The notes beneath the pieces were generated by a model, which did no database searches, was not told the DNA's origin, and saw only the letters and a program-made list of their open reading frames with translations. From Panaeolus papilionaceus (lineage: Eukaryota > Basidiomycota > Agaricomycetes > Agaricales): a stretch of 64,000 nucleotides of DNA. Numbering within the stretch: position 1 is the stretch's first letter; the number at the start of each line of letters is the position of its first letter. Both the position numbers and the translations under genes were made by a program. Positions 1 through 13,500 of this stretch are shown here, piece after piece. The stretch spans positions 310,001-374,000 of the forward strand of contig JADNRZ010000031.1 in the NCBI GenBank assembly GCA_015501605.1, in the 5' to 3' direction.

Positions 1-2900
1 ATGTGTATACAGATCATCATAATGGGGGAAACGATGGTCCAAAGAAGATATAAAAAAAAGGAATAAAATGGCAAGTAAACATAAATGGAAAGAGCGGGCG
101 CTTAGCCCGAGGCATATTTGGTAAAAAATAAAGATAATAAGGATAATAGAATAACAATAAAATAGACCTTTAATGACCATCAGGCAGCGCAAGGCGCATA
201 CCCGATTTCAACATCTCCTCTCCTCTCTATCTCATCCCTCTGACTGACACACCTATGCCTGGGTGGTTAAAGGACTTTCTGTGATGGGACATCTTTTAGA
301 TTACAGTAAAATGATCTTTTGATAATGTTGAGATTCATTCTTAAGGCTTTTCGTTTAGAAATTTGGCTTAAAAAAGGTTCTGGTTGTTGATAATCACCTT
401 TTTAAAGCGTTTAAAAGCCTATATCTTGCGTCCATCGTTGCGAGACCAGGAGTATGTAGGTAGGAGGAGTTGGGGAGTGGGATCGGAAAGTGGTTATGAG
501 ACCAGTTTCCCGACCCAGTGTGAGAGTCGAGGATGTGGACGGATGCGCCCCCATCCTCGGCTCTCCCTACCTACATACGGCAAGTCTGCAAGGACGACGT
601 AGCGCAGAGGAAGGGACAGTGATTGATATTGAAGGGGGAAGTGGAGGGCGGGCAAAAGAAAATAAATTAACTATGAGAACCATGGACGCGGAGTGCGCGA
701 GCACCGTGGTTGTACAGGATGAAGTAAGTAAGTAAGGAGGAAATTGTGAGTTGGTGCTGTCAAGTGGTCTCACACACGTGACCAAGAAGACAGATCTGTG
801 CTCGCACAGATCTTCTCATTGTCTACTGGTATGGACCCTGGTAGTGTAGAATGTACCTTTATCAACAAGATGATGGAAGATAGGGGTGTGGGAGGGAGGT
901 AAATGAGGTAGCACAGGAGCCGACGAGCAACCGAAGAGTTCGGGAGCCAAAGCGAAATGTTGACTTAACCTGGCGTCTACAGAACACCGCACGCTCCCCT
1001 GAATCCCGCCTAGCCTTTGAGTCACATCAATCTCATCCACATTTGTCATGACAATCTCACTTCGCTTTGGGTGGTGTTCTCTGTGGATGGGACTCATAAT
1101 GTAAATTCATGCAAGTGACGGCATAGGAAGGGATAGTGTGTGTGTAATTATAGAGGAGCGGAGGGGATGTGATGTCTAGTCTTTGTTCAAATCAGACATC
1201 AACATCAAAATGAAACGAATTTAGGAGGAGAGAGCGAGGAAAAAATACATCAGGCATGCAGCAGGATGTTCAGCTTTCAGATGACATGTTAGCTCGAGAA
1301 CAGGATGTGTTATATATAACTGTTCAAACACGTCTAAGAAACGACAATGGTGAACTAATAGAATGCAAAGGTACGGGGAATGCTGTGAGCGCAATGTAGA
1401 TGTGAATATGAAGGAAGAGTATCCAGAACGAATTCGAGGGATGTTGACAACAACAGTTCAAGACGGGAGGTTGAGGAACAATGGGTGGTAATAGGGAAGC
1501 AAGGGCGTGAAAGGCAGAAGAATCACAAACGAAAACACAAGGACGGCCCCGGAGGTATGGCAGTGTAAGAAGGGGTAGTCCAGGGTTGATACAAACGGCC
1601 TCAATGATACCTATCCCAACGAATACCCTCACCTTGGCATCTACATCACCCTCGCTTCTCCAACCACCCAGCCTTGTACAATCATATTCACATCAACCCA
1701 CAGCTGCACCGTCTATGCCTCCCTCCTCCCCATCATAATGCACGTAGACACCCTACTCCTCTCTCCTGCTCCATCGCTCTGATTTTTGCCTTCGGTTTCG
1801 CCTTTTGCATGTCCTTGTCAAGTGCATCTGTCTTACCCTCCTCATCTGCACCCTTTTTCGCCTTCAGATTGGGCTTGGAGTTTCGGCCGCCTTCTGATAG
1901 CCATTTTGCCCACCTGGGCCCTTCATTGCCGGTGTTTTAGAGGTTTGGCTCCTTAGGATGAGTCGATGACGGATGGAGACCTCGACTAGCATTCAGAGTC
2001 TGCCTCGGAGGTATTCCATGGGGTCCTAGTTGGCGTTTACGGAGCGAGAACTGAATGGGAGAAGCAGAAAGAGTGCAGGGCAAAGCACGAGAACAAAAAG
2101 AATGAACGCACATAGTAGAGCACAACACTGACGTTTGTATATGGCCTGGCCATCAAAAAGGTCGCTAATAATAATAATTTAAAAATAAAATAAAAATAAA
2201 ATGAACGAAGGATGAGTGTAATGGAAATGGAAGGGAGTTTGGGATCAAATATCAAGAGCGACGCGAGAAGGGGTGAAATGGGCTGCACTGTGATGGGGGC
2301 GTTTATCAGAGAAGAATGCATGCATTCAAACGATGCAAAAAAGTGAGAGGAAGTAGCATATAAAAGAGTAACAGGGCGAATAAAGAAAGCGGCACGATGT
2401 GAAGCAAGGGAAGACGAAGCGGAGATTGGAGTAGACAGTAGAAATCAAAGGTGAGTCTTAGCTACATCCTACCCTATTCATAATATTCACGCAATTACTA
2501 AGTCTCTGTCGCTTGGTTTAGGGACCAACAGATCATGTCTTAAAATGTCTTAAATCCAACATTGTAGATAAATTCAGAGAATAGATGATCGAAGGAAAAC
2601 AGACACATAGAACGACGCAGATGGCTGAAGGAAAATACAAGACAAAGAACAGATGATGGTGGAAGTGGACACAAATTGGACGGGGTACTTAATGAACTAT
2701 CACAGGGACGTAATGGTATGGATGAAAGGACACTGATGAAGAGTCAGAAACGACTTGTGGGACGATGTGAGATGAAGAAAAATACGGAGAAGAAAGTTGT
2801 CTGGTGATAGTAGAATGCTGGGCGCTGGATAAACGAGCTGCCGAGATACGTTCGAATAAAATGAATTAACGAAAGGTCAAACGAGAGAGCAAATTACTCA
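1..2900. other. Gene-poor flank without recognisable gene
   Basis: I see no convincing coding region here. The open frames are short, overlap on both strands and carry no motif I recognise. The stretch lies downstream (3' side) of GTPase A. A short inverted repeat of the form AGATCTGTGC/GCACAGATCT sits near 791-813, just after a CACGTGACCAAGAAG stretch. A similar CACGTGACCAAGAAG stretch recurs on the minus strand near 39,655-39,670. Nothing else stands out. Confidence 0.5.
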
Positions 2901-2905
2901 CCATC

Positions 2906-4378
2906 TCACTCCCCACGCTTGGACGACCCGGCTTCATGACGCTTCGGAGCATAGACCAAGGAACGGAGCAGACCCTTGACTGAAAGCTTGGGAGATGACT
3001 TGGTTAAAGTGTCAGCATCATCCGAAATTTCTGGCTCGTGTGCCCATTGCCAGAATAACATCCTATATTTGACGTTGTCGGGGCGTGCGTTGGCAGCAAT
3101 TGATTTGCAGAGATGTTGAGCGGCGATCCTGCATTCAGCAGGGAGTGGACCAAAGTTGACGAACTGCGCTATGAACTTGGTGAGCGACTCGTGGTTCTCC
3201 ATCTGGTTGCGCTTGAGGATCGCCATGAGGTCAGCATTAGTTTGCGCTTCATGTTGGGCCAGATCCGACTCGATCATCTGTTTTGCCTGAAGAGCACGTT
3301 CGATGCGCTCGTGCAGATCTTGGTAGAGGTTGGAGGATGCAGAAGATGTAGGCCTGGAAAATGCAGTTAGACTATAAGGATAAACAAAATCCAGCACTTC
3401 TAATGCAGAGTTCTTGGTATTCGTAAATCGAGTTATGGATGGCCAATGCTCTGCAAAGAAGGCCTATGGAGACAAAGTCAACAAAACCAGATGGATCAGA
3501 GACCAATTTCAATACTTACCTCGCAAACTTCGTCTCTCAGTTGAGCAAAGTTTAACTCTGCTCGTGTTCGAGTGCGTTCATTGTGCAGTCTGTCCCACAT
3601 GGTGGTTACGAATGTTACACAGGAAACACCGCCACCAGGTGCCAGAAACTGCTTTAGCATCTGAATTGTTCGGCGCCGACTTCCAGGCAGTCGAGTTTCT
3701 GTAATGGGTGCCAAAAAAAATATTCTGTCGACATATTCTAAACTAATAGTACCAATTAATGAAATTGAGCGTGTTAAATTGGAGGGATTATGATACTCAT
3801 TGTCCTTTAGCCACTTTTTAACTTTGTCCATAATCTCGATTTCCGAGATCTTTGAGTCAGAAAATCCCGGAGTATCAATGAGATGTGTTGGAAGTTCGGA
3901 AGCATAATTGACATTGACGATATGGTAAGCGTTTATCGACTGTGTATACCCCGCCAGTTGATCTTTGGAGATCGAAAGTTGCTGAGATTCGCCTGCTAGT
4001 GCTTCGATGAACTTTGAGATGCATCAATGCCGAAATATTCAGCTACATTGGGTCTCAAGGAGACAGACTATAGTTGACTTACTGAGCTCTTCCCGGATCC
4101 TGTGGGTCCCATAATACTACATAAATTTATTCATTAAATACATTGCGGGTCTTGATTATATGTACGAATTACACGCACAGATATAATAATGGGATTCGTT
4201 CGCGGGGAATGCGACCAGTCAGGGGTTCGACAGAAATATCACCAGTGATTTGATGGTATGTGAGTGCAGGAAGTTCCCTGACGACAGTGATTGGGATTAA
4301 GTGATATTTGAAAGGTGTACGCGGTCCTGAATGGATAAGATGATGAGTGCTGGAGGCAAGGTGTACCGTGTGATCCAC
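2906..4378 (-). CDS. P-loop GTPase paralog A (AIG1/septin-like G domain)
   Basis: Predicted intracellular GTP-binding protein of a multi-copy basidiomycete family; substrate and pathway are unknown. Exon 1 carries ITGDISVEPL. Exon 2 is a 34-nt microexon (4083-4116) coding IMGPTGSGKSS, the Walker A/G1 loop. Exon 3 starts at 4011 and holds ISKDQLAGYTQ (G2 region) and IDTPGFSD (G3). After a further intron come APITETRLPGSRRRT and FVTTMWD, in the place of G4. The last exons encode a helical, charged region (YQDLHERIERALQAKQ) and end SSKRGE. Splice signals are GT-AG; no frame break is seen once introns are removed. The start at 4378 is the first ATG of the frame and is uncertain, because paralogs start nearer the ISVEP motif. 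A lacks the WFKHKV-type C-terminus of B-E and is the most diverged member. Confidence 0.78.
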
Positions 4379-4450
4379 GGTTGGTGCATGTCAATTATAT
4401 AATGTCAGCTGTGAGGATTATCTCGTTTCGTTGATCGTTCGTATCTTATC

Positions 4451-7400
4451 GCACCACAAGCTTACATTTTGGTCTTCGTCCATTCCAATCTCACATCATA
4501 AAATGAAAAATAGGCATTTCAACCTTATCGATACAGATTTGGTCTGACTTTCGACAAGGATGGACCCATTTTGTGTTCCTCAGATAAGATAAAATTCGGA
4601 GACCAGGTCTGACTCTCACACAACTGTACATTGACCTGTCGATTCTTTCTTCTTTTCCCCCATCATCATCACCGCCTTGGATCTTCAGGGGTAAAATCTG
4701 TACATGCTAATGTTAATAAATTCTCCTCTTTCTTTGCTCTCTCATTGTGATCACTAAGGTCATTAGCTCCGCTGAGACGATTCTCACATTTTACACGCCT
4801 ATGAGCCAACGCCACGCAAGCACAAAAGTCACCGTACATCCAAATTTTCGCTCGCCATTCCGAAGTATACCTACACCACTCTGCTTCGATTTCCACCTTC
4901 CACAACGACCCTCAAGCGCGCCAGTTTAAGCACGGTTACCCTCCACTCCACTCGCGCCTCATCCCTGAATCCAGTCCCTATGTTTCATTTATCGGGATGT
5001 CCTCTATGTGCTGGTTGTCGCTTTTGCAATCATAACCAGCAATTCACCATCCGTTCTCACCCCTCTTCTCCGTACACTCACTGCGACAACCCAAGGAAGT
5101 CGCCCATGTGTGACATCACCGCCTATCACTCAGCTTCCCTCAATCTTAAATTTCCGTGCAATATCCTGTAACGACTCTGCTCTTTTCAGTCTGCTTCAAT
5201 TTTGACCATCCATGGCCCAGATGTATGCGTCCTCGTTGGCGTCGTTTTGCTTCAGGTTTCGCTTACGCTCCTTACTAGATCCCCAGCGCCATCGTTCATC
5301 CAATCCTCTGCTCCCTGCCTTCCTCGCGCGACACCCTCCAATCCCGTCAACGTTGATTCACTTAACTTGAAATCATTTCCCTCGGGGTACACTGGCATTG
5401 ACATGTGGGTGTTCGGTTTCTACGTTGTTGGATCCCCTTGCACCGTGTCACCCTCCATAACCCTTCCCCATTATCAGTCGTGGTGTCGTTCATTTTCACT
5501 TGGGTCATAGGTAGACATTTTGAAACATAAGAGTGTATTTATAATCAATGATGAGACGTTAAAGTGAATTTATGAAAGGCAATAGCAAAATTCAGAGGAG
5601 AAGTATGGCAGTGTGTGAGATGGAGACCCAGAAAACAAACCGACGTGAAGGAAAGGGCGCTATGAACATGAGAAAGTATCGAATGTGAGGGAGCTGACAC
5701 ACCATCAGCGCCGCAGATATCCATGCGATGTTTTGACGTCCGCACAGCGAGGTCTGGAATGACGATGAAAAATGGTCAGTATGAGGGTTTGGAGAGCAAT
5801 GTCTCAATAAAAATCGGATGGCGAACGAAGCTGAGCGTAAAGGGTAAGGACAAGTATTGCATTGACGAATAAACAAAAGATCAAGAGGGACAAGGGGTAT
5901 CGGGTACCCTACCTGCGTTGACAGGGGTTCTCTCGAATTAACCTGATATCCACTATGCCTAGGCACTACGTACACCAACCCTGCGCATCATCAGTTAACT
6001 CATACTTCCTAACCTTCTTGGTAGCTCGCTCTCATCACCATTCCTCATCACCTTCGGTTTCAATTCGCCCTTTCTGCCCGGTACCTTCATTTATCCCAAA
6101 ACGTCCTTCGTGTCGTTGGGAAGTCCGAAGTACAAGATCACCCGCTGTTTCCTGACGAAGCGTTGGCGTTGAAGTGTGAGCCCAAGGCTGGTTCGACAGA
6201 AATGTCACCAATGATCTTCAAAGGGTTTAGTGCACAAAGGCGAAGAGGTAAGGGTGGTGGTTGTACACTTCTGTTCCTTTACCTGAGGCCCAGGTTGCAG
6301 CTATGCGGAAGACCCTGTGAATCATCTGCAAGAACTTTTCTAAAAATATCAAAATTCTCGGATTTCACTATGCAAATTTAACAGATAGGGCATAATTTGT
6401 TGCTAATTAGGGCGACTGGGAGACGAAGAAACATCAGACGCGACTGGCGACGCTGGGAGACGATGAAATACGACTGAAAACGGGACCAGAGGGCGGCTGG
6501 TGGTTTGAGAGCGGCGCACTCGCACCGTCGCACGTCCTCCAAAAGTTACCCTTTTTGGGTCATTCGTCAGCAGGTGGCACAGGTGAGAGTCGTGAGACAA
6601 CACCATCAGCTGAGCTCCTTGATTTTGAACTGCCATCCACGACTGTCGCACTTATGCTCTTGCTTCCCGCTCTTCCGTCTAACAATACTTTGGAAGTTTG
6701 ATAGTATTTTGACATTAGGACGCGTTTCCTAGACCATACAACACGATGCGTTACTGCAAGGGCAATGAATGGCATGTGTTTCTTCAATTCTCCGACTAAC
6801 GATCGTCCTTGTACACTGAGACACTGTGGCTGAAGCGAAGCGGTTGAGGAAGGGATGTGGATGTATGTGACGTATTCACTGTTGGAGTGTGTATGTACAC
6901 GTAAGTGTCTCTCATTTCTTGCATTTGCGGGCCTAACCCAACGCTCTTCTACAGTGTAATTAGACGGATGAATATCACGCCTTGCCCCAAAATCTTTACA
7001 TCTAATTTTTCTCGTATTCATCGTCGAAATTTGTGACACTCAATCTGACTCTGGGTTCATCAAAACACGTCTCGACCACACTGCTTCACATCAAGGAATC
7101 ATCATCACTCTTGCTCACGCAGAACCCGTATGTATCTCTGGGTGTCCTAATGAGGGGCCTATGCCATGGTCTGGACTCGCCCGATAATGCCGGTTATGAC
7201 GAGGAGTAGACATTGTGGAAACGGGACGCGTTCACATATGGCGCGTGCTGTAGGGATGAGAAAGGGGGTTAGTATACGTTGCCTTGATACTGAGGTGATT
7301 GAATAACTTCTTTTTCGTTATTCATTGCACCACACCGTTCCTCAGTCGACGTTGGTGTTATGCTTTCATCACTCTTACTACACAACATCAGCCGATCCCA

Positions 7401-9060
7401 GTTCCAACATGCACCTCACAACCATGTACTCCATCGCCGACTTTGTTGGTCCCCATCAGATCTAGTGTCCAGCATTGGGCTCACCTCGACCAGGAGGTCA
7501 TAACCTTGGCCATCTTCAGCGAATATTACATACCTTCAGCTTTCACACTCTAAAGCACGTTGACACGTCATCAACCTGGACCTCCGCCTGCGACACACAC
7601 TCCCGCCTATCTCTCTTCAGGAGGCAGTAACGGGCTACACACCTGGTATGAAAGCAGCTCTGATATCTCAAGATCGTTCTCCTATTTTTTTCCATGCTCT
7701 AGGTATTTTTTATTACTCAGAAATTGTCGTTGTTGGGAGGTAGCCGTTGGGTCGTCGTCAGATTTTGGGGTTAGGGTTGATGGGGGGTCTGATGCACAAC
7801 AAGCGCACTGGGGTCGAGCATGGGGGCGTTTAGCATTTGTGATGAGGTTGAGCAGGCGGACGAGATGGCCACTGATTGGAGGGAGGAAGGAGAGGCCAAC
7901 ATGAGTGACACGGAATGGGGAGGCTAGCTATAAACCCTGGTGGAGGGGGAGAGGACACCACATGGATGGTGCATCGTAGAAGGTGAGTACTTCATCTTCA
8001 GATATCTCACCGTTGAGCGACGAAATTTCTGACATGGTGAATTCTATTTCAAATATGTCCGACCCATCAATGTCTGAAGTCGCTGAGTTCATGCCACGTC
8101 TAGCATCACCCCCAATTCCAACTGATTCCAGGAGTGCAACACCGACATCACCTCGGCTCACCTATTTCTTGCCCTTTGCCGTTTGTTCTGGGCTCAAAAT
8201 CTCCCTCTCTGCCTTAATTTACGCCGCTAACCCTTCATTTGAACGACTCTGACTTGGCAGTAACGGTGGGTATTCCCGCATCAGCAGCACACTTGAAGGA
8301 TGGTGTCATCTTGGCCTCTGGCTCTGTTCAAGTTATAATGATGGTGCCCACTCCCGGCGTAAAAGCAGCATCAACGTATTTGTGTCGTTCTTCAGGCCCT
8401 GTTCTCCCGCTAGGTATTTTTTATCGCTTAGGAAAGCTCTTTGCAGGAGGTTGTCGTTGGTGGCTGTGTTAGGGTTAGGGGGCAGAGCGTGTTGTCCAAC
8501 CAATGTCAGTTGGGATGTATTTCACATTTCTGGTGCGGTTAAGGAGAGGAACGAGGAGGGTGAATGTGTGTAGGGGGGTGAAGCAACGCAGTTGGGTGAT
8601 GAAGGAACCGTCCTTACCCTCCAACATGCTATCCGGCGCCGTTCCTCCATGATCTTCCACAACCCGCTGTCATCCTGTTGCATCTTGCTTCATCTCTGCA
8701 ACTGATCCTCATTGTCTCATCACCACCTACATTCCGACTATAAGTCCTTTCTTTCAAGCTTGAAGGTCTTACCACATTTTTTGATTGACTTCAAACTTAC
8801 CGGGCCTATGACCTCTAGGAGCCATTGACTGGTCGATACACATACTCACCCATAATCAAATGCTGTTAAAATATGACCAGAGGCGAAAAACAAGAACTAT
8901 AATAGAGTTTAAATTTCAGAATTCAATCAATGTACGCAACGAGCCAGCATATACTGTAATATGACAAATACTAAGAGAAGGACGTCGATAAATATGTGAG
9001 CCGTAAAACAAGGTTGTTCAAATAATGCGGAAGTGCATTGCAAAGATGATCCGAGAGATC
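4451..9060. other. A-B intergenic spacer, no intact gene
   Basis: The spacer contains no intact gene that I can support. It holds gene relics described separately and short conserved segments shared with the B-C and C-D spacers (for example around 6,420-7,050, 7,300-7,740 and 8,000-8,440). These make it a diverged member of the repeated spacer unit. The same sequence recurs in the second duplication copy at 51,954-56,970. Confidence 0.6.
5985..6240 (-). pseudogene. Chimeric relic: GTPase exon-1 piece joined to another gene's C-terminal exon
   Basis: On the minus strand, 6,170-6,230 reads LKIIGDISVEPA, matching exon 1 of the GTPase paralogs (LKIMGDISVEPV in B). It runs directly into a sequence homologous to the 39,719-39,925 exon: ILYFGLPNDTKDVLG, then a stop where that copy has GKMKLAG. 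No P-loop exon follows. The relic is therefore a fused, broken remnant. The same arrangement is present in duplication copy 2 near 54,062-54,320. Confidence 0.6.
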
Positions 9061-9071
9061 TAGCTGCATAA

Positions 9072-10353
9072 CTAGACCTTATGCTTGAACCATTTCGCTC
9101 GGCGGCGCTTAGCATGGCGCACCAATCGAGTGACCTGACACCGGAGAACAAATCTACGAACGTCCATTGTGCGTGGAATATACGTCCCCAGTAAGGATTT
9201 GAGGAGATGATAATGGGCGTCCTCACACCCCGCTGGAGGAAACCCGATGTCGAGAAACTCTTGGACGAACTTTTTCAGTGTTTCTTCATTCTCTCTGTGG
9301 TTCTTGGTAAGGATAGCCTTGAGTTCGAGGTTGGTTTGAGCTTGGGGATGAGTGAGTTCAGATTCGATGGTTTGCTTTTGTCGTATAGCGCTCTCGATAC
9401 GCTCATGCAAGTCGCCGTAGATATATGCATTGGCTGCGGCTGAATCTAGATAAAGATCATTCTCCCAGGGCCCTGTGTCCAATATTTCGAGGGCAGATTC
9501 TCGGGTATTGGTGAATCGAACAGTTTTTGCGCCCATCTCGCTAAATTCCTGGTCGAAACTTATGAGTAGTTTGGGGTGGGATATTAAAATAGAGAGCCAT
9601 GCCTTGAAAATGTCATCTCTGAGCTGTGCATAGTTTTTCTCGGCACGTTGGTGCGCATGCTCGGTATACACAGTATTCCACATGGTGGTTACGATAGTGA
9701 ATGGTAGCCTGTAGTTGGATGGCTCGAACACTGCTGCGAACATTCCGATAGTCCTGCGCTTTGTACCAGGCATGCGTGTGTCAGTGACTGGAGTCAGATA
9801 CAGCATTTTTGCAGGAGTTGTTCTACTGAAATGATATTTGTTAAAAAAAAAATCCAATGTGTACAGAAGCATAGAGGAAATACTCGGCTATCTCCTTATT
9901 AAGGGCATCCCCAGCTGCGATGACTGCTTGATGAGATATTTTGGGGTCAGAAAACCCTGGGCTGTCAATGAGAAAAATTGGAAGGTCTTTTCCCTCATGT
10001 TGGAAAAAAACGTTAACTATCCTATACGCCAAGGCCGTTTGAGTGAATCCAGCTAGCTGGTCCTTTGATATGCCCAAGTCCTGAGAATCCCCAGCCAGTG
10101 CTTGAATAAACTGTGGTTATATGTGAGTTATCGGTCGCACTCATTTTCAAGTACACGTTTCCGTACGTACACAGCTTTTGCCTGCACCTGTCGGTCCCAA
10201 TAATCTATCAAGTAGTGAGCGTCAGCCAGCCCAAGTATGTCATTAACAAGTGACCCACAGATATACAAAAACGTCCTCTGGCAATTTCTGGGTAACAGGT
10301 TCGACAGATATGTCACCCATAATCTTAAGCTTGGTGTACTCAGGACGGTCCAT
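9072..10353 (-). CDS. P-loop GTPase paralog B
   Basis: Predicted GTP-binding protein of the same family as A, C, D and E. The start at 10,353 gives MDRPEYTKLKIMGDISVEPV, matching the start context of C and D. Exon 1 ends at 10,259 (donor GTGGGT). The 34-nt microexon 10,171-10,204 encodes LLGPTGAGKSC (Walker A). The next exon has LGISKDQLAGFTQ and FLIDSPGFSDPK (switch II, with Ser for the usual Thr). After another intron come LYLTPVTDTRMPG and FTIVTTMWN. The C-terminal half is helical and charged (GDLHERIESAIRQKQ, NHRENEETLKKFVQEF) and ends in a basic RAKWFKHKV tail. The V-N-V-F-F stretch depends on a run of seven A (plus strand), which is eight in paralog E. No frame break is seen in B, so it is probably the functional parent of E. 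Confidence 0.78.
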
Positions 10354-10529
10354 GATGACTTCTGGTATAGGTGGTGGTGATTTGATACAGAGAGACGAGA
10401 CCACGGGACACACTGGTGGTTGTGAGGGGAAAGAAGTTGTTCTCTCCTCAGACTCCTGCAATGGGTGAATTCTGGAAACACGTGGTGACAGCGAGGTGAT
10501 TGACAATGACACTCGACATCTCATCACCC

Positions 10530-13500
10530 ACCGATATTACTTAATTGTCGTTCAAATGTGCGTCCCTAGTATGTGGGCTTGGGGAAATATATGAATTTTC
10601 GCTCGTTTTTCGTGTCTACACCTTGAAAATGTATATAGGCGTAAAAGCAGCATCGATGTATCCTTGTCATTTTCCTGACCCTGTTCTTCCTCTAGGTATT
10701 TTTTGTCACTTAGGAAATCTCGTTGTTTAAGGTGGGAGTTGATGCCTGTGTTCGGGTGAGGGGATGGCAAGGGAGAGCGTGTCACGGTGACGCTGATTAA
10801 ATGCTCAGTGATGTGGGTGTGGGGCGATCTGGGTGAAAGGGTGAGTGAGGGTGAAGGTGTGATTGGAGATGATGGGAGTGTGATGGAAATAGAAGGTGAG
10901 ACGCGCAATACGAGTTCGTGGGGTCGATATGTGAGAGAGGTGAGGATGGGGTGGGGTGGGGTGAATGAGAGGTGAATGGAGACGAATACGAATGACAAAA
11001 ATGACAAAAATGAGCGCTAACGAAGGTGTACACGGACACTGGACGACGACGAAGGATAAATACGAACACGAAACACGAAATACGAGGGCGAAAAGGAGCT
11101 TGTATTTGTTGGAAACTACATACATGATATGATGGAAAATCATAGAAATAAAAGAAAAGACTCGAAACCACAGAAACCAAGAGTGCGCATCGCGTGAACG
11201 AAGCGCTGACGCGAATAGAAAAAATCGAAAAATAGGGGCCTACTGAAGCAGTGCTCATCATCAGGTCAGTATGATCCCTTTGGTGGATCCATCATTGCTC
11301 AAACTGATACAGTTCCTCAGTTATCGTTGGTGTTTTACTTTCATTGTTAGAGGGACTGCGTAACGATGATCGTATCTACCATGAATTCAGAACCCCTCCA
11401 CCGCATCCCGAAAAATGTTTATCCCGCCACAATTATCACTACAGCGATGAAATTCGAGCATTCAGTTTCAATCTCCCCTTGCACTAGGGACCGTCTCCTT
11501 GACCATTTCCGCGAATGCTACCTGAAAGCACACTGGCTTAACCACCGTCATCGAGGCTTTCACCTGATTCGCTCAAGTCATAAGATAACATATTATCCAA
11601 GTTGATGCATCCGTGCTTACGGCTCCCTCCCTCACTCTCTATACCATTTCTTCCTATCTGCGCGGATCCGTATTTAAGGATGTACCCCTTATGAAACGAA
11701 TAGAGATTGCCGTTGTCCTATGACTTTGAGGACGATGGAGAGTGTTTGTTGGTGTTTGAAGCTAATACTGATGTTGAGCCGACGTTTGCCCGACCCAGCT
11801 TGTTTCCTCACCATCATCGTCAGCACTCGTGGAACCCCTCTCCTTTCTTCCTTCTGACTTCGGGCAGCATTCTCAATTTATATTTTTCATTCCAGCCTTG
11901 AAGTCGAAATTTGTCCTCTGTGGCATTCAGAAGTTGAGACAGCGCTCAACTCAACTTGTTTCACACCACCATCATCGACACTCGCACTTGCTCTGGCTTG
12001 ATCGCTTTTCGTCTAGCAATATGTTTGAAATCTTATCGCATTATTACCTACGGAAGCGTCTCCTGGATCATGCGGCACGATGTTGATGTCACTGTTGGTG
12101 AGTAAAGATGCGTTGGGATTCAGGCTGTAAGAACAACGAACGGTACGTGTGCCTTCCATGCTCCGACTGACACTCGCTCTCATACACTGAATCGCTGTGG
12201 CTGATGCGAAGTGGTTGAAGAAGGGATGTGGATGTATTTGATGTATTTACTGTTAGAGTATTTATGTATTGGTGAGTCAAAGTGTCTCTCGTTTCTCGCG
12301 TTTGTAGGCCCTAACCCGATGTTCCTCGACAGTGTAATTGAGTAGGACGAATAAAACTCCTTTTTCAAAAATCGTTTCTTTCATCCAATTTTCCTCGTTT
12401 TCGTCCTCGGAAATTCCAACCCTCATCCTGCCTCCAGTTCAGCAAACCACATCATCACTAGACATCTTCATTTTACTTGAATGATCTTCGCGCTTATATA
12501 TTTCACAATGTCAAGGGATCTCTCGACTCCCTGTTAGGCCTGTATTTAGGTGAGGCCTCACTAAAGAGGGTTCATAGCCGTCACTCATAAAAAGACTAGA
12601 CGTTGTGGAAGAGGGACGCACCTGCCTAGCGACTGCTGTCGGGTGGGGACGTGTTGCTTCGATTCTGAGGTGAGACTACACCCTCTTTTCATTTCGTTGC
12701 TCATACCACCAAACTGCTCTTAGTCGCCCTCGGTATTTCCGCATCACTGCTGGGAGGTCTAGACATTGTCCCATCACGACAGGAAATGGTCATCAAATTT
12801 GCTGTTCAGTCCCACTGAACATCTGGAAGTCTATTTCTCATTCACCAGTCTCACCCGCTCAACATTCAACTCTCGATCATGTCCTCAACATAACGGTTAC
12901 CTCTCATCCCAAAGTTTGGAGCATCAATGATTCGCCTACTCCCCAACATCTCACCCACCCCTTTCAGTTTCAACACGCACCTCACAAACACTTAGTTCAT
13001 CGCCGACTTCCCATCACAATTATTACCACAGCGATGACGATCCAGTGTCCAGAATCATGCTCACCTGGTCCTGGTGATCATCAAGTTGACCATTTCAATT
13101 AAAATGCACACCCCATCCTGAATGCTCTGACACGTCATCAACCTGGACCTCCACCCGCACGCGCGACAGTTTCACTCCTTCCTCTCTTCAGGCGACAGCA
13201 CCAGTCTACACACCTGGCATGAAAGCAGCCCTGACACCTCAAGATCCTTCTCCTGGTATTTTCTAGCTCCAAGCATTTTTCATCGATCAGAAACTGTCGC
13301 GTTAGGGGCATCGGTCGTTGGGTGTTGGCCGATTTTGGGGTTACGGCTGGTGGGGGGTCTGATGCGCAATGAGTCGAGTGTTGGGGTGTTGATTTTTTGT
13401 TGTGGCGTTGAGAAGATGGGCGCGATGATTTTTGATCGGAGAGGGGAAGGCGTTGCAAAGCTGCATGACGAGAAAAGAAGGATTCGCTCTGAAGCATATG

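Noticed and set aside
8465..8485. Telomere-like GTTAGGGTTAGGG
   Set aside because: Only two units, inside a duplicated spacer; similar single TTAGGG strings recur in the other spacers as part of the repeat, not as a telomere array.
10552..11261. Overlapping 112-154 codon minus-strand frames rich in Ser/Pro/His
   Set aside because: Low-complexity composition, three competing frames, and no similarity to the GTPase or other genes; the counterpart at 59,150-59,789 drifts without clear frame preference.
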